NCBI GenBank assembly: GCA_031550925.1
Contig: JAVBOE010000017.1
Span: forward strand, 1 to 64,000
Source: JAIRNF01 sp031550925
Lineage (GTDB): Bacteria > Bacteroidota > Bacteroidia > Bacteroidales > UBA932
Direction: 5' to 3'
DNA length: 64,000 nucleotides
The notes below the pieces were generated by a model. The model was given only the letters and a program-made list of their open reading frames with translations. It did no database searches and was not told the origin of the DNA. How positions within the stretch are numbered: position 1 is the first letter of the stretch; each line of letters opens with the position of its first letter. The translations under genes were made by a program, and so were the position numbers. Shown here one piece after another: positions 50,763-58,724 of the stretch.

Positions 50763-51128
50763 ATGGCAAAGGAAAATACTTATATAGAACCAACCAATCT
50801 GAATATTAACCGCATTTCTGAGGGGACTACGATTGTTGGCAGCGTTATCGCAAAGGGCGATCTACGTATAGATGGAAGAGTAGAGGGTACCATTAATACG
50901 ACAGGAAAAGTAGTTGTTGGTAATACAGGGTACATCAAAGGAGATTTAACAGCTGGTACATTAGATATGATGGGCTATATAGACGGCAATGTTGTTGTAA
51001 CGGATGTTGTTATGATGAAGTCTTCTGCAGCTATTGATGGCAATGTATTTGCCGGTAAGCTGCTTGTTGAGTCAGGTGCTCGTATTAACGGTCATTGCCT
51101 TATTGGTAAGAAAGAGAAGATAGACTAA
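50763..51128 (+). CDS. Bactofilin family protein
   Basis: 121 residues from the ATG at 50763; a frame from 50709 would start upstream of the promoter and is rejected. The bactofilin (DUF583) beta-helix repeats are clear: ISEGTTIVGSVIAKGDLRIDGRVEGTINTTGKVVVG, then YIDGNVVVTD and the end GARINGHCLIGKK. Bactofilins polymerise into cytoskeletal filaments used for cell shape and localisation; some recruit peptidoglycan enzymes. A big terminator hairpin follows 92 bases later. Confidence 0.9.
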   Translation: MAKENTYIEPTNLNINRISEGTTIVGSVIAKGDLRIDGRVEGTINTTGKVVVGNTGYIKGDLTAGTLDMMGYIDGNVVVTDVVMMKSSAAIDGNVFAGKLLVESGARINGHCLIGKKEKID

Positions 51129-51220
51129 GAGACAAATGGACTTTAAGACTGGAAGACTAATAGACAAAAGAAGAGAGAGAAAAGAGTATAGAGCAAAAAG
51201 AAAAGGGAATAATAACATAT

Positions 51221-51265
51221 AAAGAACAAGGGCAGCATCTAATTTGGATGCTGCCCTTGTTCTTT
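51221..51265. terminator. Strong bidirectional terminator
   Basis: A perfect 19-bp stem (AAAGAACAAGGGCAGCATC against its complement) with a 7-base loop, between convergent genes. Confidence 0.92.
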
Positions 51266-51303
51266 TAATCTTTAAGTCTTTTGCCTTAAAGCCTATAAGT
51301 CTC

Positions 51304-52749
51304 CTAGTCTAAGTATTCAACATCAAAATCCCAGCTCCATTGGTTAAAGTAGATGTTTCCGCCACGCCATTCCAGCTCTCCGCGTTGGAAGTCCACTGTC
51401 TCGCTGCGGGGATATATTTTAAGCGGGAATAATGGGCGAGAATAATCATCATTAACAATCCAGCGGTAGGCATCTATGCCGTTAGAGTAAATATACTTCT
51501 CATCATTGCCATCGAAGATATCTTTACGTCCGAATGACTGATCTACCGGAACCCAGCCTATACCTTCGTAGTAAACCTCTGCCCAATCGTGCATATTAAG
51601 GGCTTTAGGATGCATCATAAAGCCGCTCTGCCACTTAGCCGGAATACCATTATAGCGCGCAAGGGTTATAAATAGTAAGCTTACCTGACCACAATCTCCG
51701 TGGTTGTTGGCTATAACATATTCGGGTATGTTAGTCAATGTAGAGTATTCTCTAGCTCCTGCCCATGGGTAGCTGTCGTTTATCCAGTCAAATATTTTCT
51801 TTGTAACCAAGTATGGGTTAGTTTCGTCTCCAACAATTTGCTTAGAGAGTTCTTTTATCTTATCGGTAAATATAACGTGCGATTCGCGTTCGGCTGTGTA
51901 TGTTTTGTACAGCTCGCTATTTTTGTCGTAAGGCTTAAGCTGCTTACCTTCTAGGTTAAACCACTCGGCAGCCGATGAGTAGGTAAACTCCATAGAGAAT
52001 TCTAGGGGTTTATCTTTTTCAGCAGTCTTTTCCATATACAATGTACGGTGAGGGTATGCAGCTAATGACGGGGTAATAATATAGCTCTCGCTATTTACAG
52101 CTAGCAGCTTAACGTTGGTTTGCCTGCGGTTATCTTCGCGCGGATAGGGTAGCCAGCAGCGAACAACCTCGCCGGCGGGAACAGCGTTTTCTTTGAGAAC
52201 AACTTTGTAGCTAACCTTCATTTTTACAGGTTTTGCCTGTGTTTTGCCGCTTTTCTTAAGTTCGGTAATTACTTGGGGGATATGGGTTTTAAGCGATGCG
52301 TCAGTTCCTTCGGGGGCAGGACCGTCAGCCTCTTCTTTTTTTGCTATAGCCTCTTTATTAATTAAGAAAAAGTTGCGAGCTCCTCTACCAAAATATTTCT
52401 TCTGTCCATCGATTATCATTGACTCTAGCGATTTATCTTCTTCCCACTTAGCCAGCATTTCGTCGTTTACATCAGGGTAGTATTTCTTGATGTATTCTAC
52501 AACGTAATCTTTGTCGCGACTGAAGTCGATAGCAATTCTACTCATTACATCTTTACGGAAGTTAAGATCGTAAATTTCTTCAGCACTCAAATCGTTTTGC
52601 GCAATGTATAAATCAATTGATTTTTTTGCCTTAGCAAAATCTCCGGCAGCCTCCTCTGCATTAATCTGCTCCATTGTTACAGCCTTTTGCTGATTAGAGG
52701 AGCATGCAATAGTAAACAGCAGAGATAGGATGATTATTAGGTGTTTCAT
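51304..52749 (-). CDS. Transglutaminase-like lipoprotein
   Basis: 481 residues. Lipoprotein signal (LLFTIACSS, Cys16). The C-terminal half is a transglutaminase-like cysteine protease fold with a full triad: NHGDCGQVSLLF (C353), NMHDWAEVYYE (H387) and VDQSFG (D403). The N-terminal half is helical, followed by a beta domain (about 175-260). In Bacteroidota such lipoproteins are often grouped with dipeptide epimerase and NlpC/P60 genes, as here, suggesting peptide or muropeptide cleavage. It is last in this group, separated from the epimerase by a 168-base gap with a repeat element. Confidence 0.82.
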   Translation of the reverse strand: MKHLIIILSLLFTIACSSNQQKAVTMEQINAEEAAGDFAKAKKSIDLYIAQNDLSAEEIYDLNFRKDVMSRIAIDFSRDKDYVVEYIKKYYPDVNDEMLAKWEEDKSLESMIIDGQKKYFGRGARNFFLINKEAIAKKEEADGPAPEGTDASLKTHIPQVITELKKSGKTQAKPVKMKVSYKVVLKENAVPAGEVVRCWLPYPREDNRRQTNVKLLAVNSESYIITPSLAAYPHRTLYMEKTAEKDKPLEFSMEFTYSSAAEWFNLEGKQLKPYDKNSELYKTYTAERESHVIFTDKIKELSKQIVGDETNPYLVTKKIFDWINDSYPWAGAREYSTLTNIPEYVIANNHGDCGQVSLLFITLARYNGIPAKWQSGFMMHPKALNMHDWAEVYYEGIGWVPVDQSFGRKDIFDGNDEKYIYSNGIDAYRWIVNDDYSRPLFPLKIYPRSETVDFQRGELEWRGGNIYFNQWSWDFDVEYLD

Positions 52750-52776
52750 AATGTAGGTTTATTAGGTTATGTATTT

Positions 52777-52905
52777 GTTATTTTGAGCAAAGCGAGAAAT
52801 ATCCTTAATAGAAGCACGATACAAGTATCATGAAAAAACGTTAGACTATACTTAATTCAACGTACTACTACTATTGAGGATATTTCTCGCTTCGCTCGAA
52901 ATAAC
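52777..52905. repeat. MITE-like hairpin element with an internal GATAC repeat
   Basis: Left arm (52777-52805) and right arm (52877-52905) are 29-base inverted repeats with two mismatches, GTTATTT-GAGC-AAGCGAG-type. Between them lies CACGATACAAGTATCATG (52815-52831), GATAC copy 5. Together they form a non-coding element inserted between the epimerase and transglutaminase genes. Confidence 0.75.
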
Positions 52906-52917
52906 GATAAATGTGTT

Positions 52918-54063
52918 TTACTTTATCTTTTCAACACCAAGACCCGGCTTGTCGGGAATAACAATCACTCCTTTATTGTACTCAATTCCTTTAAAAGGAT
53001 CGTTAGACGAAAGAAGAGGACCGTCAAGGTCGGCAAAATCTACCATAGGCGAGAAATGGGCAGCAGCTGTAACAGCACAACCCGATTCTACCATACAACC
53101 TATCATCACGTTCATGTTTAAGGTGCGTGCCACATCAAGAATCTTATGAGCTTCGCGCATACCTGTACATTTCTGCAGCTTAATGTTTACGCCGGAGAAT
53201 ACACCCTTAAACCTAGACACATCGCTTAAACGTTGGAAAGCCTCGTCGGCGTATATAGGTAGCGGACTACGTTCTGTAAGCCAAGCCGAATTTTCAATAT
53301 CATTTTTAGTAAAAGGTTGCTCAATCATAACAATACCGCGCTCTTTAAGCCAGTAAGCCATCTCAAGAGCTTGATGTTTATCTTTCCATCCTTGGTTAGC
53401 ATCTGCCAATATAGGCGTATTTGTTACCTGGCGGATAGTTTCGATCATTTCTTTGTCGTTATTACGTCCCAGCTTTACCTTTAAAATGTTGAACTGACCG
53501 GCTACTTCTTCGGTTTTCTTTCTTACAACATCAGCAGTATCAATACCAATGGTGTACGTTGTAGAAATGGCCTTAGCCGGATCGTATCCCCAAATCTTAT
53601 ACCAAGGTTGCCCGATAAGCTTACCAACTAAGTCGTGCAGCGCGATATCAATAGAAGCTTTAGCGGCACTATTGTAGATTGTAATACCGTCAACGTAAGT
53701 AAGAATATCATCCAATAAAAATGGGCTGGAGAACTGTTCAAGATTTACCCTTTTTAAGAAAGCCATTACAGACTCTTGTGTTTCGCCTAAGTATGGAGGC
53801 ATAGAGGCTTCGCCGTATCCAACTACCCCATCATATTCAATTTCTACAAGAACAAGAGGAGTAAAGGTTCTGGAGTTTTGTGCAACGGTAAAAACATGCT
53901 TTAGCTGCAAGTCGTAAGGCTTGAAGGTAAGCTTCATCTTACCGCTACCCGGCGATGTTTTTTTATTTTGAGAGAAAAGTTTTACAGGATTACTTACGGC
54001 TAAACCTGTACCAATAGCGGCCATTGTTGCCGTTTTTAAAAAGTTTCGTCTGCTTTGTGTCAT
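52918..54063 (-). CDS. L-Ala-D/L-Glu (dipeptide) epimerase, Tat-exported
   Basis: 381 residues. A twin-arginine signal (SRRNFLK, residues 4-10, then a hydrophobic stretch to about 25) implies folded export to the periplasm. It is an enolase-superfamily member of the muconate-lactonising group: LKVKLG (K195, K197), ADANQGW (D221), IEQPF (E248), YADEAF (D273) and K295 give the expected metal and acid-base residues. Known members epimerise L-Ala-D-Glu from murein. Its neighbour upstream encodes an NlpC/P60 peptidase 41 bases away, consistent with murein-peptide catabolism. Confidence 0.88.
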   Translation of the reverse strand: MTQSRRNFLKTATMAAIGTGLAVSNPVKLFSQNKKTSPGSGKMKLTFKPYDLQLKHVFTVAQNSRTFTPLVLVEIEYDGVVGYGEASMPPYLGETQESVMAFLKRVNLEQFSSPFLLDDILTYVDGITIYNSAAKASIDIALHDLVGKLIGQPWYKIWGYDPAKAISTTYTIGIDTADVVRKKTEEVAGQFNILKVKLGRNNDKEMIETIRQVTNTPILADANQGWKDKHQALEMAYWLKERGIVMIEQPFTKNDIENSAWLTERSPLPIYADEAFQRLSDVSRFKGVFSGVNIKLQKCTGMREAHKILDVARTLNMNVMIGCMVESGCAVTAAAHFSPMVDFADLDGPLLSSNDPFKGIEYNKGVIVIPDKPGLGVEKIK

Positions 54064-54104
54064 AGTAAAGCTATTTTAGGTTCATTTTGAAAGTTGGCGA
54101 AAGT

Positions 54105-55313
54105 TTACTCTTGTACTTGGTACAATGGATTGTTCTTGATAGACCAAACACCTTCGGTATCAACGGCTCCAATAACGCGAGAGGCACGGATGAATCTCTT
54201 TGTGTTGTACTCGTCGTAGTTAGGAGCATTAGGATCAAGGCTGTTAACTTTTACACGTCCGGCTGCATGTATAAACACCTTGTTACCAACATAGAAACCT
54301 ACGTGTCCGATACGCATTTTTTTATCACCTTCAGCTTCTTTTCCAAAGAACATTAAATCTCCGGGGCGAAGATTGTCATAACCTTGAGTAATATCAACAG
54401 GTGTACCGGTATGAACTTGCTGCGAAGCATCGCGTTTTAGTATGATACCGTGCATAAACATAGTTGTTTTGGTAAATCCGCTGCAGTCCATTCCTTTTAC
54501 AGATGTTCCGGCCCATAGATAAGGAATACCCATCGACATGTACGCTTTTTCTATAATACTTTCTTCGGTCAGCTTAATAGATGAAAGCCATTGCTCAAAA
54601 GGCTGACTCTGGCTTTTAAGAACGTACCCTATACGACCGTCAGGGTATGCAACTTTATAGAAACGTCCGGCATCGCCTTCATACTTTAGCATATTGCACA
54701 TAACCAGGTCAGATACTCTTTGACTTTTTTCGTCTGTTTTTTCGTATGCAAAACCGTAGTAGTCGGTAAATACTATTTTTGGTGCAACAGTCCAAGCGTT
54801 AAACTCTTCTTTGGTCATTGGATGGAAAGAAGCGGAGCTTGTCCAGCTGTGATATCCTTCGGGACCCATAACCCTATACCAGCCGCCTTTTTCTAGTACC
54901 CGAATAGGAGTGCCAAGTAATAGCTGGGTTGCCATCTCGCTTGAATATGCAGGCGTCATTCTAATGTTTGCAACTGAGAGGTTGATAACACCGTATGTTT
55001 TTCCTTCCAAGCCTTGCTCATCAGGTAGCAGCTTAATGCTATCAGCCAGCTTAGCGTTTTGTTTAGTAGCAAGATCAATTAACTCCTGTCGAGCTTCGGG
55101 CATATTTGTGCTACCCTTAATAACAGGTGTTCCGTTTACATCAATAATTTTAATATCAAAAACGTTATCTCTCCAATCGGGGATATACTTTTCCTTAACA
55201 TTATCAAGGATAGTCTGTAGTTCTGGGTATAGCTTATCTTCCTTGCTAGAGTTCGTTCCGCAAGAGTAAAATAAAACCACACAAAGGCTTAGTAGGATAA
55301 AAAGCTTTTTCAT
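54105..55313 (-). CDS. NlpC/P60 peptidase lipoprotein with SH3-like domains
   Basis: 402 residues. Lipoprotein signal (LCVVLFYSCG, Cys18). Two SH3-like stretches (about 105-165 and 180-240) precede a C40 NlpC/P60 domain with C277 (GMDCSGFT), H337 (RIGHVGFY) and H349 (FIHAAG). The family, similar to YkfC, cuts gamma-D-Glu-diamino acid bonds in murein stem peptides; SH3 domains set substrate length. It is first in the minus-strand group with the epimerase. Promoter: minus-strand TTG (55387-55389), 19 bases, TACATTTG (55360-55367). Confidence 0.9.
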   Translation of the reverse strand: MKKLFILLSLCVVLFYSCGTNSSKEDKLYPELQTILDNVKEKYIPDWRDNVFDIKIIDVNGTPVIKGSTNMPEARQELIDLATKQNAKLADSIKLLPDEQGLEGKTYGVINLSVANIRMTPAYSSEMATQLLLGTPIRVLEKGGWYRVMGPEGYHSWTSSASFHPMTKEEFNAWTVAPKIVFTDYYGFAYEKTDEKSQRVSDLVMCNMLKYEGDAGRFYKVAYPDGRIGYVLKSQSQPFEQWLSSIKLTEESIIEKAYMSMGIPYLWAGTSVKGMDCSGFTKTTMFMHGIILKRDASQQVHTGTPVDITQGYDNLRPGDLMFFGKEAEGDKKMRIGHVGFYVGNKVFIHAAGRVKVNSLDPNAPNYDEYNTKRFIRASRVIGAVDTEGVWSIKNNPLYQVQE

Positions 55314-55359
55314 GAGAAAGGGGGATTAAATATTTGTAGTTAGGTTACATCTCTATAGG

Positions 55360-55389
55360 CAAATGTAGCGATAAATTATAATACAACAA
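55360..55389 (-). promoter_or_regulatory. Promoter of the NlpC/P60 gene
   Basis: Minus-strand TTG, 19-base spacer and TACATTTG; the -7 box lies 46 bases before the ATG. Confidence 0.6.
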
Positions 55390-55525
55390 TACAAGATTTG
55401 TATTGTATAGTATTCTTTTGCACTATTACTAGCCTGTTTTTAATCATATTTTATTGTCAAGATGGGTGCGGTTATTTTTTGGTTTTGAATTTTAGTGTGA
55501 TATTTGCTTTCGAAAAATAATAAGA

Positions 55526-56059
55526 ATGAGCAAAAAGCTGGCAAATAGCGAATTGAATCGCCTTAAAATCGAAGAATATAAAACAGCGCGCAAGCATCCC
55601 ATTGTTTTGGTACTGGATAATATTCGTAGTCAACATAATATAGGAGCAGCTTTTCGTACCGGAGATGCTTTTCGTATAGAGAAGGTCTATTTATGCGGAA
55701 TTTGTGGTACACCGCCTAATGCAGAGATTCACAAATCTGCTTTAGGTGCTGAGGATTCGGTAGAATGGGAATACTGTAAAGATGCTGCTGATGCTATATA
55801 TAGGTTAAAAGAAGCTGGCTACACAATTGTAGGGATAGAGCAGGTTGAAAATAGTATCCCTCTAAATAAGTTTACTGTAGAAAAAGAAAAAAAGTATGCT
55901 CTTATTTTTGGAAATGAGGTAAAAGGTGTTGCTCAATCTCTAATAGATATGTGCGATTTTTGTATAGAGATACCTCAAGAAGGAACCAAGCATTCGCTTA
56001 ACGTATCGGTAAGCATAGGTGTTGTTTTGTGGGATCTCTTCTGTAAGATGACAACGTAA
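55526..56059 (+). CDS. SpoU/TrmH-family RNA 2'-O-methyltransferase
   Basis: 177 residues, only the SPOUT domain with its trefoil knot: VLVLDNIRSQHNIGAAFRTGDAF, ALIFGNEVKGVAQ and IPQEGTKHSLNVSVSIGVVLWD. It methylates a ribose 2'-OH in tRNA or rRNA using SAM. The lack of an N-terminal L30-like domain points to a TrmH/TrmL-like role rather than RlmB, but the target cannot be fixed. It stands alone and is convergent with the M48 gene via a shared terminator. Confidence 0.88.
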   Translation: MSKKLANSELNRLKIEEYKTARKHPIVLVLDNIRSQHNIGAAFRTGDAFRIEKVYLCGICGTPPNAEIHKSALGAEDSVEWEYCKDAADAIYRLKEAGYTIVGIEQVENSIPLNKFTVEKEKKYALIFGNEVKGVAQSLIDMCDFCIEIPQEGTKHSLNVSVSIGVVLWDLFCKMTT

Positions 56060-56080
56060 ATTGATTGTTAGCTGCAAGTA

Positions 56081-56114
56081 AAAAGGCTTTTACCTTCAAG
56101 AGTAAAAGCCTTTT
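56081..56114. terminator. Bidirectional terminator
   Basis: aaaaggcttttac / gtaaaagcctttt with an 8-base loop between convergent genes. Confidence 0.88.
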
Positions 56115-56137
56115 TTATCGTTTTTTACTTGATGTTC

Positions 56138-56980
56138 CTACTTCTTTTTAATGCTGTTTTTTATTTGCTGATAGCGATCGGCATAGTCGTTTCCGTTCTT
56201 AGAACCGTATGCGTGCCATGCGGCAGATATTTGCTGTACTCTATCGGCCGATGCAGGGTGAGTGCTAAAATAAGTTGCTAATCCACCTTCGCTACCAGCT
56301 CCGTCTTTTTGCAGCTTTTCAAAAAAGCCGGCAACACCAAGCGGGTTGTAGTCGGTATTGCTTAAATAATACACGGCTAAGTTGTCAGCTTCGCTTTCGT
56401 CTTTTCTGCTGAAAGCAAGACCGCCCATATTACCTGCTATTTGCGCAACCATTGTAGCCATTTCGCTGGGGTTTTGTCCTAGCAATAAGCCCGAAACATA
56501 CGCAACACTGTTATTCTGAAATATCTGACGGCTAGAGTGGCGAGTAGCAGCGTGTGCAATCTCATGCGCCATAACTCCTGCCAGCTGAGCTTCGTTATCA
56601 AGATACTTAATAAGACCGGTGTAAACATATAGCTTACCACCCGGACATGCAAAAGCATTTTGTACATCATCAGCATCAATAATCATTACAGACCAATCAA
56701 AAACATCACGATTAGCAACTACTCCCGAATTAAGGATGGTATTAGTAATACGCTTGATGTGGGTATAAGCCGTGGCGTACTTGGTTTCGTCTAAAAGGGG
56801 ATAATTAGTCGGGTCTGAAGCAATTTGCGCATACATTTGGGTTCCCAAATCTTTGTCGGTAGAAACATCTGTGGGATTAATGCTGCCTAAAACGTTTGCA
56901 ACATTGGTCATGGTAGAGCAGCCCATAATTGTCATGAATAGCATGGCAACTATTGAAAAAATGGTAGTTCTTTTCATCAT
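56138..56980 (-). CDS. M48 family zinc metalloprotease lipoprotein
   Basis: 280 residues. Lipoprotein signal ends TIMGC (Cys21). Zinc site HEIAH (H139, E140, H143) and the downstream SRKDESEADNLAVYYL with the third ligand. This matches BepA/LoiP-like periplasmic proteases that check outer-membrane proteins, though without the TPR part of BepA. Minus-strand TAACTTTG (57011-57018) is a candidate -7 box, 31 bases before the start. Confidence 0.9.
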   Translation of the reverse strand: MMKRTTIFSIVAMLFMTIMGCSTMTNVANVLGSINPTDVSTDKDLGTQMYAQIASDPTNYPLLDETKYATAYTHIKRITNTILNSGVVANRDVFDWSVMIIDADDVQNAFACPGGKLYVYTGLIKYLDNEAQLAGVMAHEIAHAATRHSSRQIFQNNSVAYVSGLLLGQNPSEMATMVAQIAGNMGGLAFSRKDESEADNLAVYYLSNTDYNPLGVAGFFEKLQKDGAGSEGGLATYFSTHPASADRVQQISAAWHAYGSKNGNDYADRYQQIKNSIKKK

Positions 56981-57231
56981 TAATAATATAGTTTAGTGAA
57001 AATGATAATGCAAAGTTAAAATGAAATCCGATAAATCTTACTTAAATTGACGTTTTAGTGTAAAACATTTATTTTTAGAATATTGTATGCGATGTGAACT
57101 CGGTACTTTAATGTAAAGTCTGATAAATAAATACATTTATAAGTGAGATAATATTTTGATTCTCAATAAAAATCTTTAAGTCTTATAGTCTTTAAATCTT
57201 GGAGTCTATGTAAAGTGCTAAATCATCTTGT

Positions 57232-57239
57232 TATATTTG
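57232..57239 (+). promoter_or_regulatory. -7 box of miaB
   Basis: TATATTTG, 17 bases before the ATG. A stretch upstream (57171-57205) repeats AAGTCTT / AAATCTT words. Confidence 0.5.
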
Positions 57240-57255
57240 CACAAAATTAGTTGAG

Positions 57256-58659
57256 ATGCAAATAGGAAAGAAACAGTCAGTAAATCAAAATATTAATCCG
57301 CAGAATATACGACCCGTTTTTAACGAGAATCAGCCCAAGCTGTATATCGAAACTTACGGTTGCCAAATGAACGTAAACGATAGTGAGGTTGTTGTTGCCA
57401 TTATGCAGCAGCACGGCTATTCGGTTACCAACAGTATTGATAATGCCGATATTATTCTTGTAAATACCTGCTCTATTAGAGATAATGCCGAACAGCGTAT
57501 TTGGGGACGCTTGAGCGAGTTTAAGCAACAAAAGAAAAAACGGCCTAACGTTATTGTTGGTGTTATTGGTTGTATGGCCGAGCGCTTAAAAGAAGAGCTG
57601 ATAGAGAAAGAAAAAACAGTTGACCTTGTTGTCGGTCCTGATGCATACCGAGATTTACCGGCACTTGTAGCACAGGTAGAGTCTGGGCAGAAGGGAATAA
57701 ATGTATTGCTATCGCGCGAGGAGACTTATGCTGATATAAGCCCTATAAGGCTTGATAGCGTGGGTGTTTCAGCGTTTATTTCCATTATGCGTGGATGCAA
57801 TAACGTTTGCTCATACTGTGTTGTACCTTATACCAGAGGTGGAGAGCGTAGTCGTGACCCTGAAACAATTGTAAATGAAGCAAAAGTATTGCTGGATAAT
57901 GGATATAAAGAGGTTACGTTATTAGGACAAAATGTAGATTCATACAAATGGGTTGACCCAAAAAATCCAACACAATCGGTAAATTTTGCTCAGCTGTTAG
58001 AGATGGTTGCTTTGCTCAGTCCGAAGCTACGTGTACGCTTTGCGACATCGCATCCAAAGGATATGAGTAACGGTGTGCTTTACACCATGGCAATGTACAA
58101 TAATATATGTAACTGCATTCATCTGCCCGTTCAATCCGGGAGCACACGTATGCTCGATTTGATGAATCGTAAATATAGTAGAGAAGAGTATATGGAGCGC
58201 ATCAAAAAAATTCGTGAAATCATTCCCGATTGCGCAATTACAACCGATGTTATTGCCGGATTCTGTACCGAAACAGAAGACGATCATAAGCAAACACTGT
58301 CGCTTATGCAAGAGGTAGGCTACGAATTTGCATATATGTTTAAGTACTCCGAGCGACCTAATACAAAGGCTGCGCGCCATATGCAAGATGATGTAACAGA
58401 TGATATAAAGACCGAGAGGTTAAACGAAATCATTGCATTGCAAAATAAGCTGTCGGAGCTAAGCAATAAAAAAGATGTTGGTAAAACATTTGAGGTATTG
58501 GTAGAAGGGTGCTCTAAACGATCTGATGATTTTCTATCGGGGCGTACATCTCAAAATAAAGTGGTAGTATTTCCAAAGGGAAAGTACAACATTGGAGATT
58601 ATGTGACAGTAAAGGTTACCGATTGCACTTCGGCTACGTTAATGGGAGAGCCTGTGTAA
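57256..58659 (+). CDS. miaB: tRNA-2-methylthio-N6-dimethylallyladenosine synthase
   Basis: 467 residues, the full MiaB length. It adds the methylthio group to i6A at position 37 of tRNAs reading UNN codons. The N-terminal UPF0004 domain carries three cluster Cys (C36, C72, C106). The radical-SAM motif CNNVCSYC gives C181, C185 and C188, and RGGERSRDPETI follows, typical of MiaB. A C-terminal TRAM domain covers the last 65 residues. It stands alone, with its own promoter box and a repeat downstream. Confidence 0.95.
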   Translation: MQIGKKQSVNQNINPQNIRPVFNENQPKLYIETYGCQMNVNDSEVVVAIMQQHGYSVTNSIDNADIILVNTCSIRDNAEQRIWGRLSEFKQQKKKRPNVIVGVIGCMAERLKEELIEKEKTVDLVVGPDAYRDLPALVAQVESGQKGINVLLSREETYADISPIRLDSVGVSAFISIMRGCNNVCSYCVVPYTRGGERSRDPETIVNEAKVLLDNGYKEVTLLGQNVDSYKWVDPKNPTQSVNFAQLLEMVALLSPKLRVRFATSHPKDMSNGVLYTMAMYNNICNCIHLPVQSGSTRMLDLMNRKYSREEYMERIKKIREIIPDCAITTDVIAGFCTETEDDHKQTLSLMQEVGYEFAYMFKYSERPNTKAARHMQDDVTDDIKTERLNEIIALQNKLSELSNKKDVGKTFEVLVEGCSKRSDDFLSGRTSQNKVVVFPKGKYNIGDYVTVKVTDCTSATLMGEPV

Positions 58660-58686
58660 CTTTGCTCGAAATGACGCTGTTTTTGT

Positions 58687-58712
58687 CGTGATACATGATA
58701 CTTGTATCGTGC
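58687..58712. repeat. Dispersed GATAC palindromic repeat, copy 6
   Basis: CGTGATACATGATACTTG followed by TATCGTGC, between convergent miaB and rpoN. Confidence 0.65.
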
Positions 58713-58724
58713 ATCTATTCCCTT

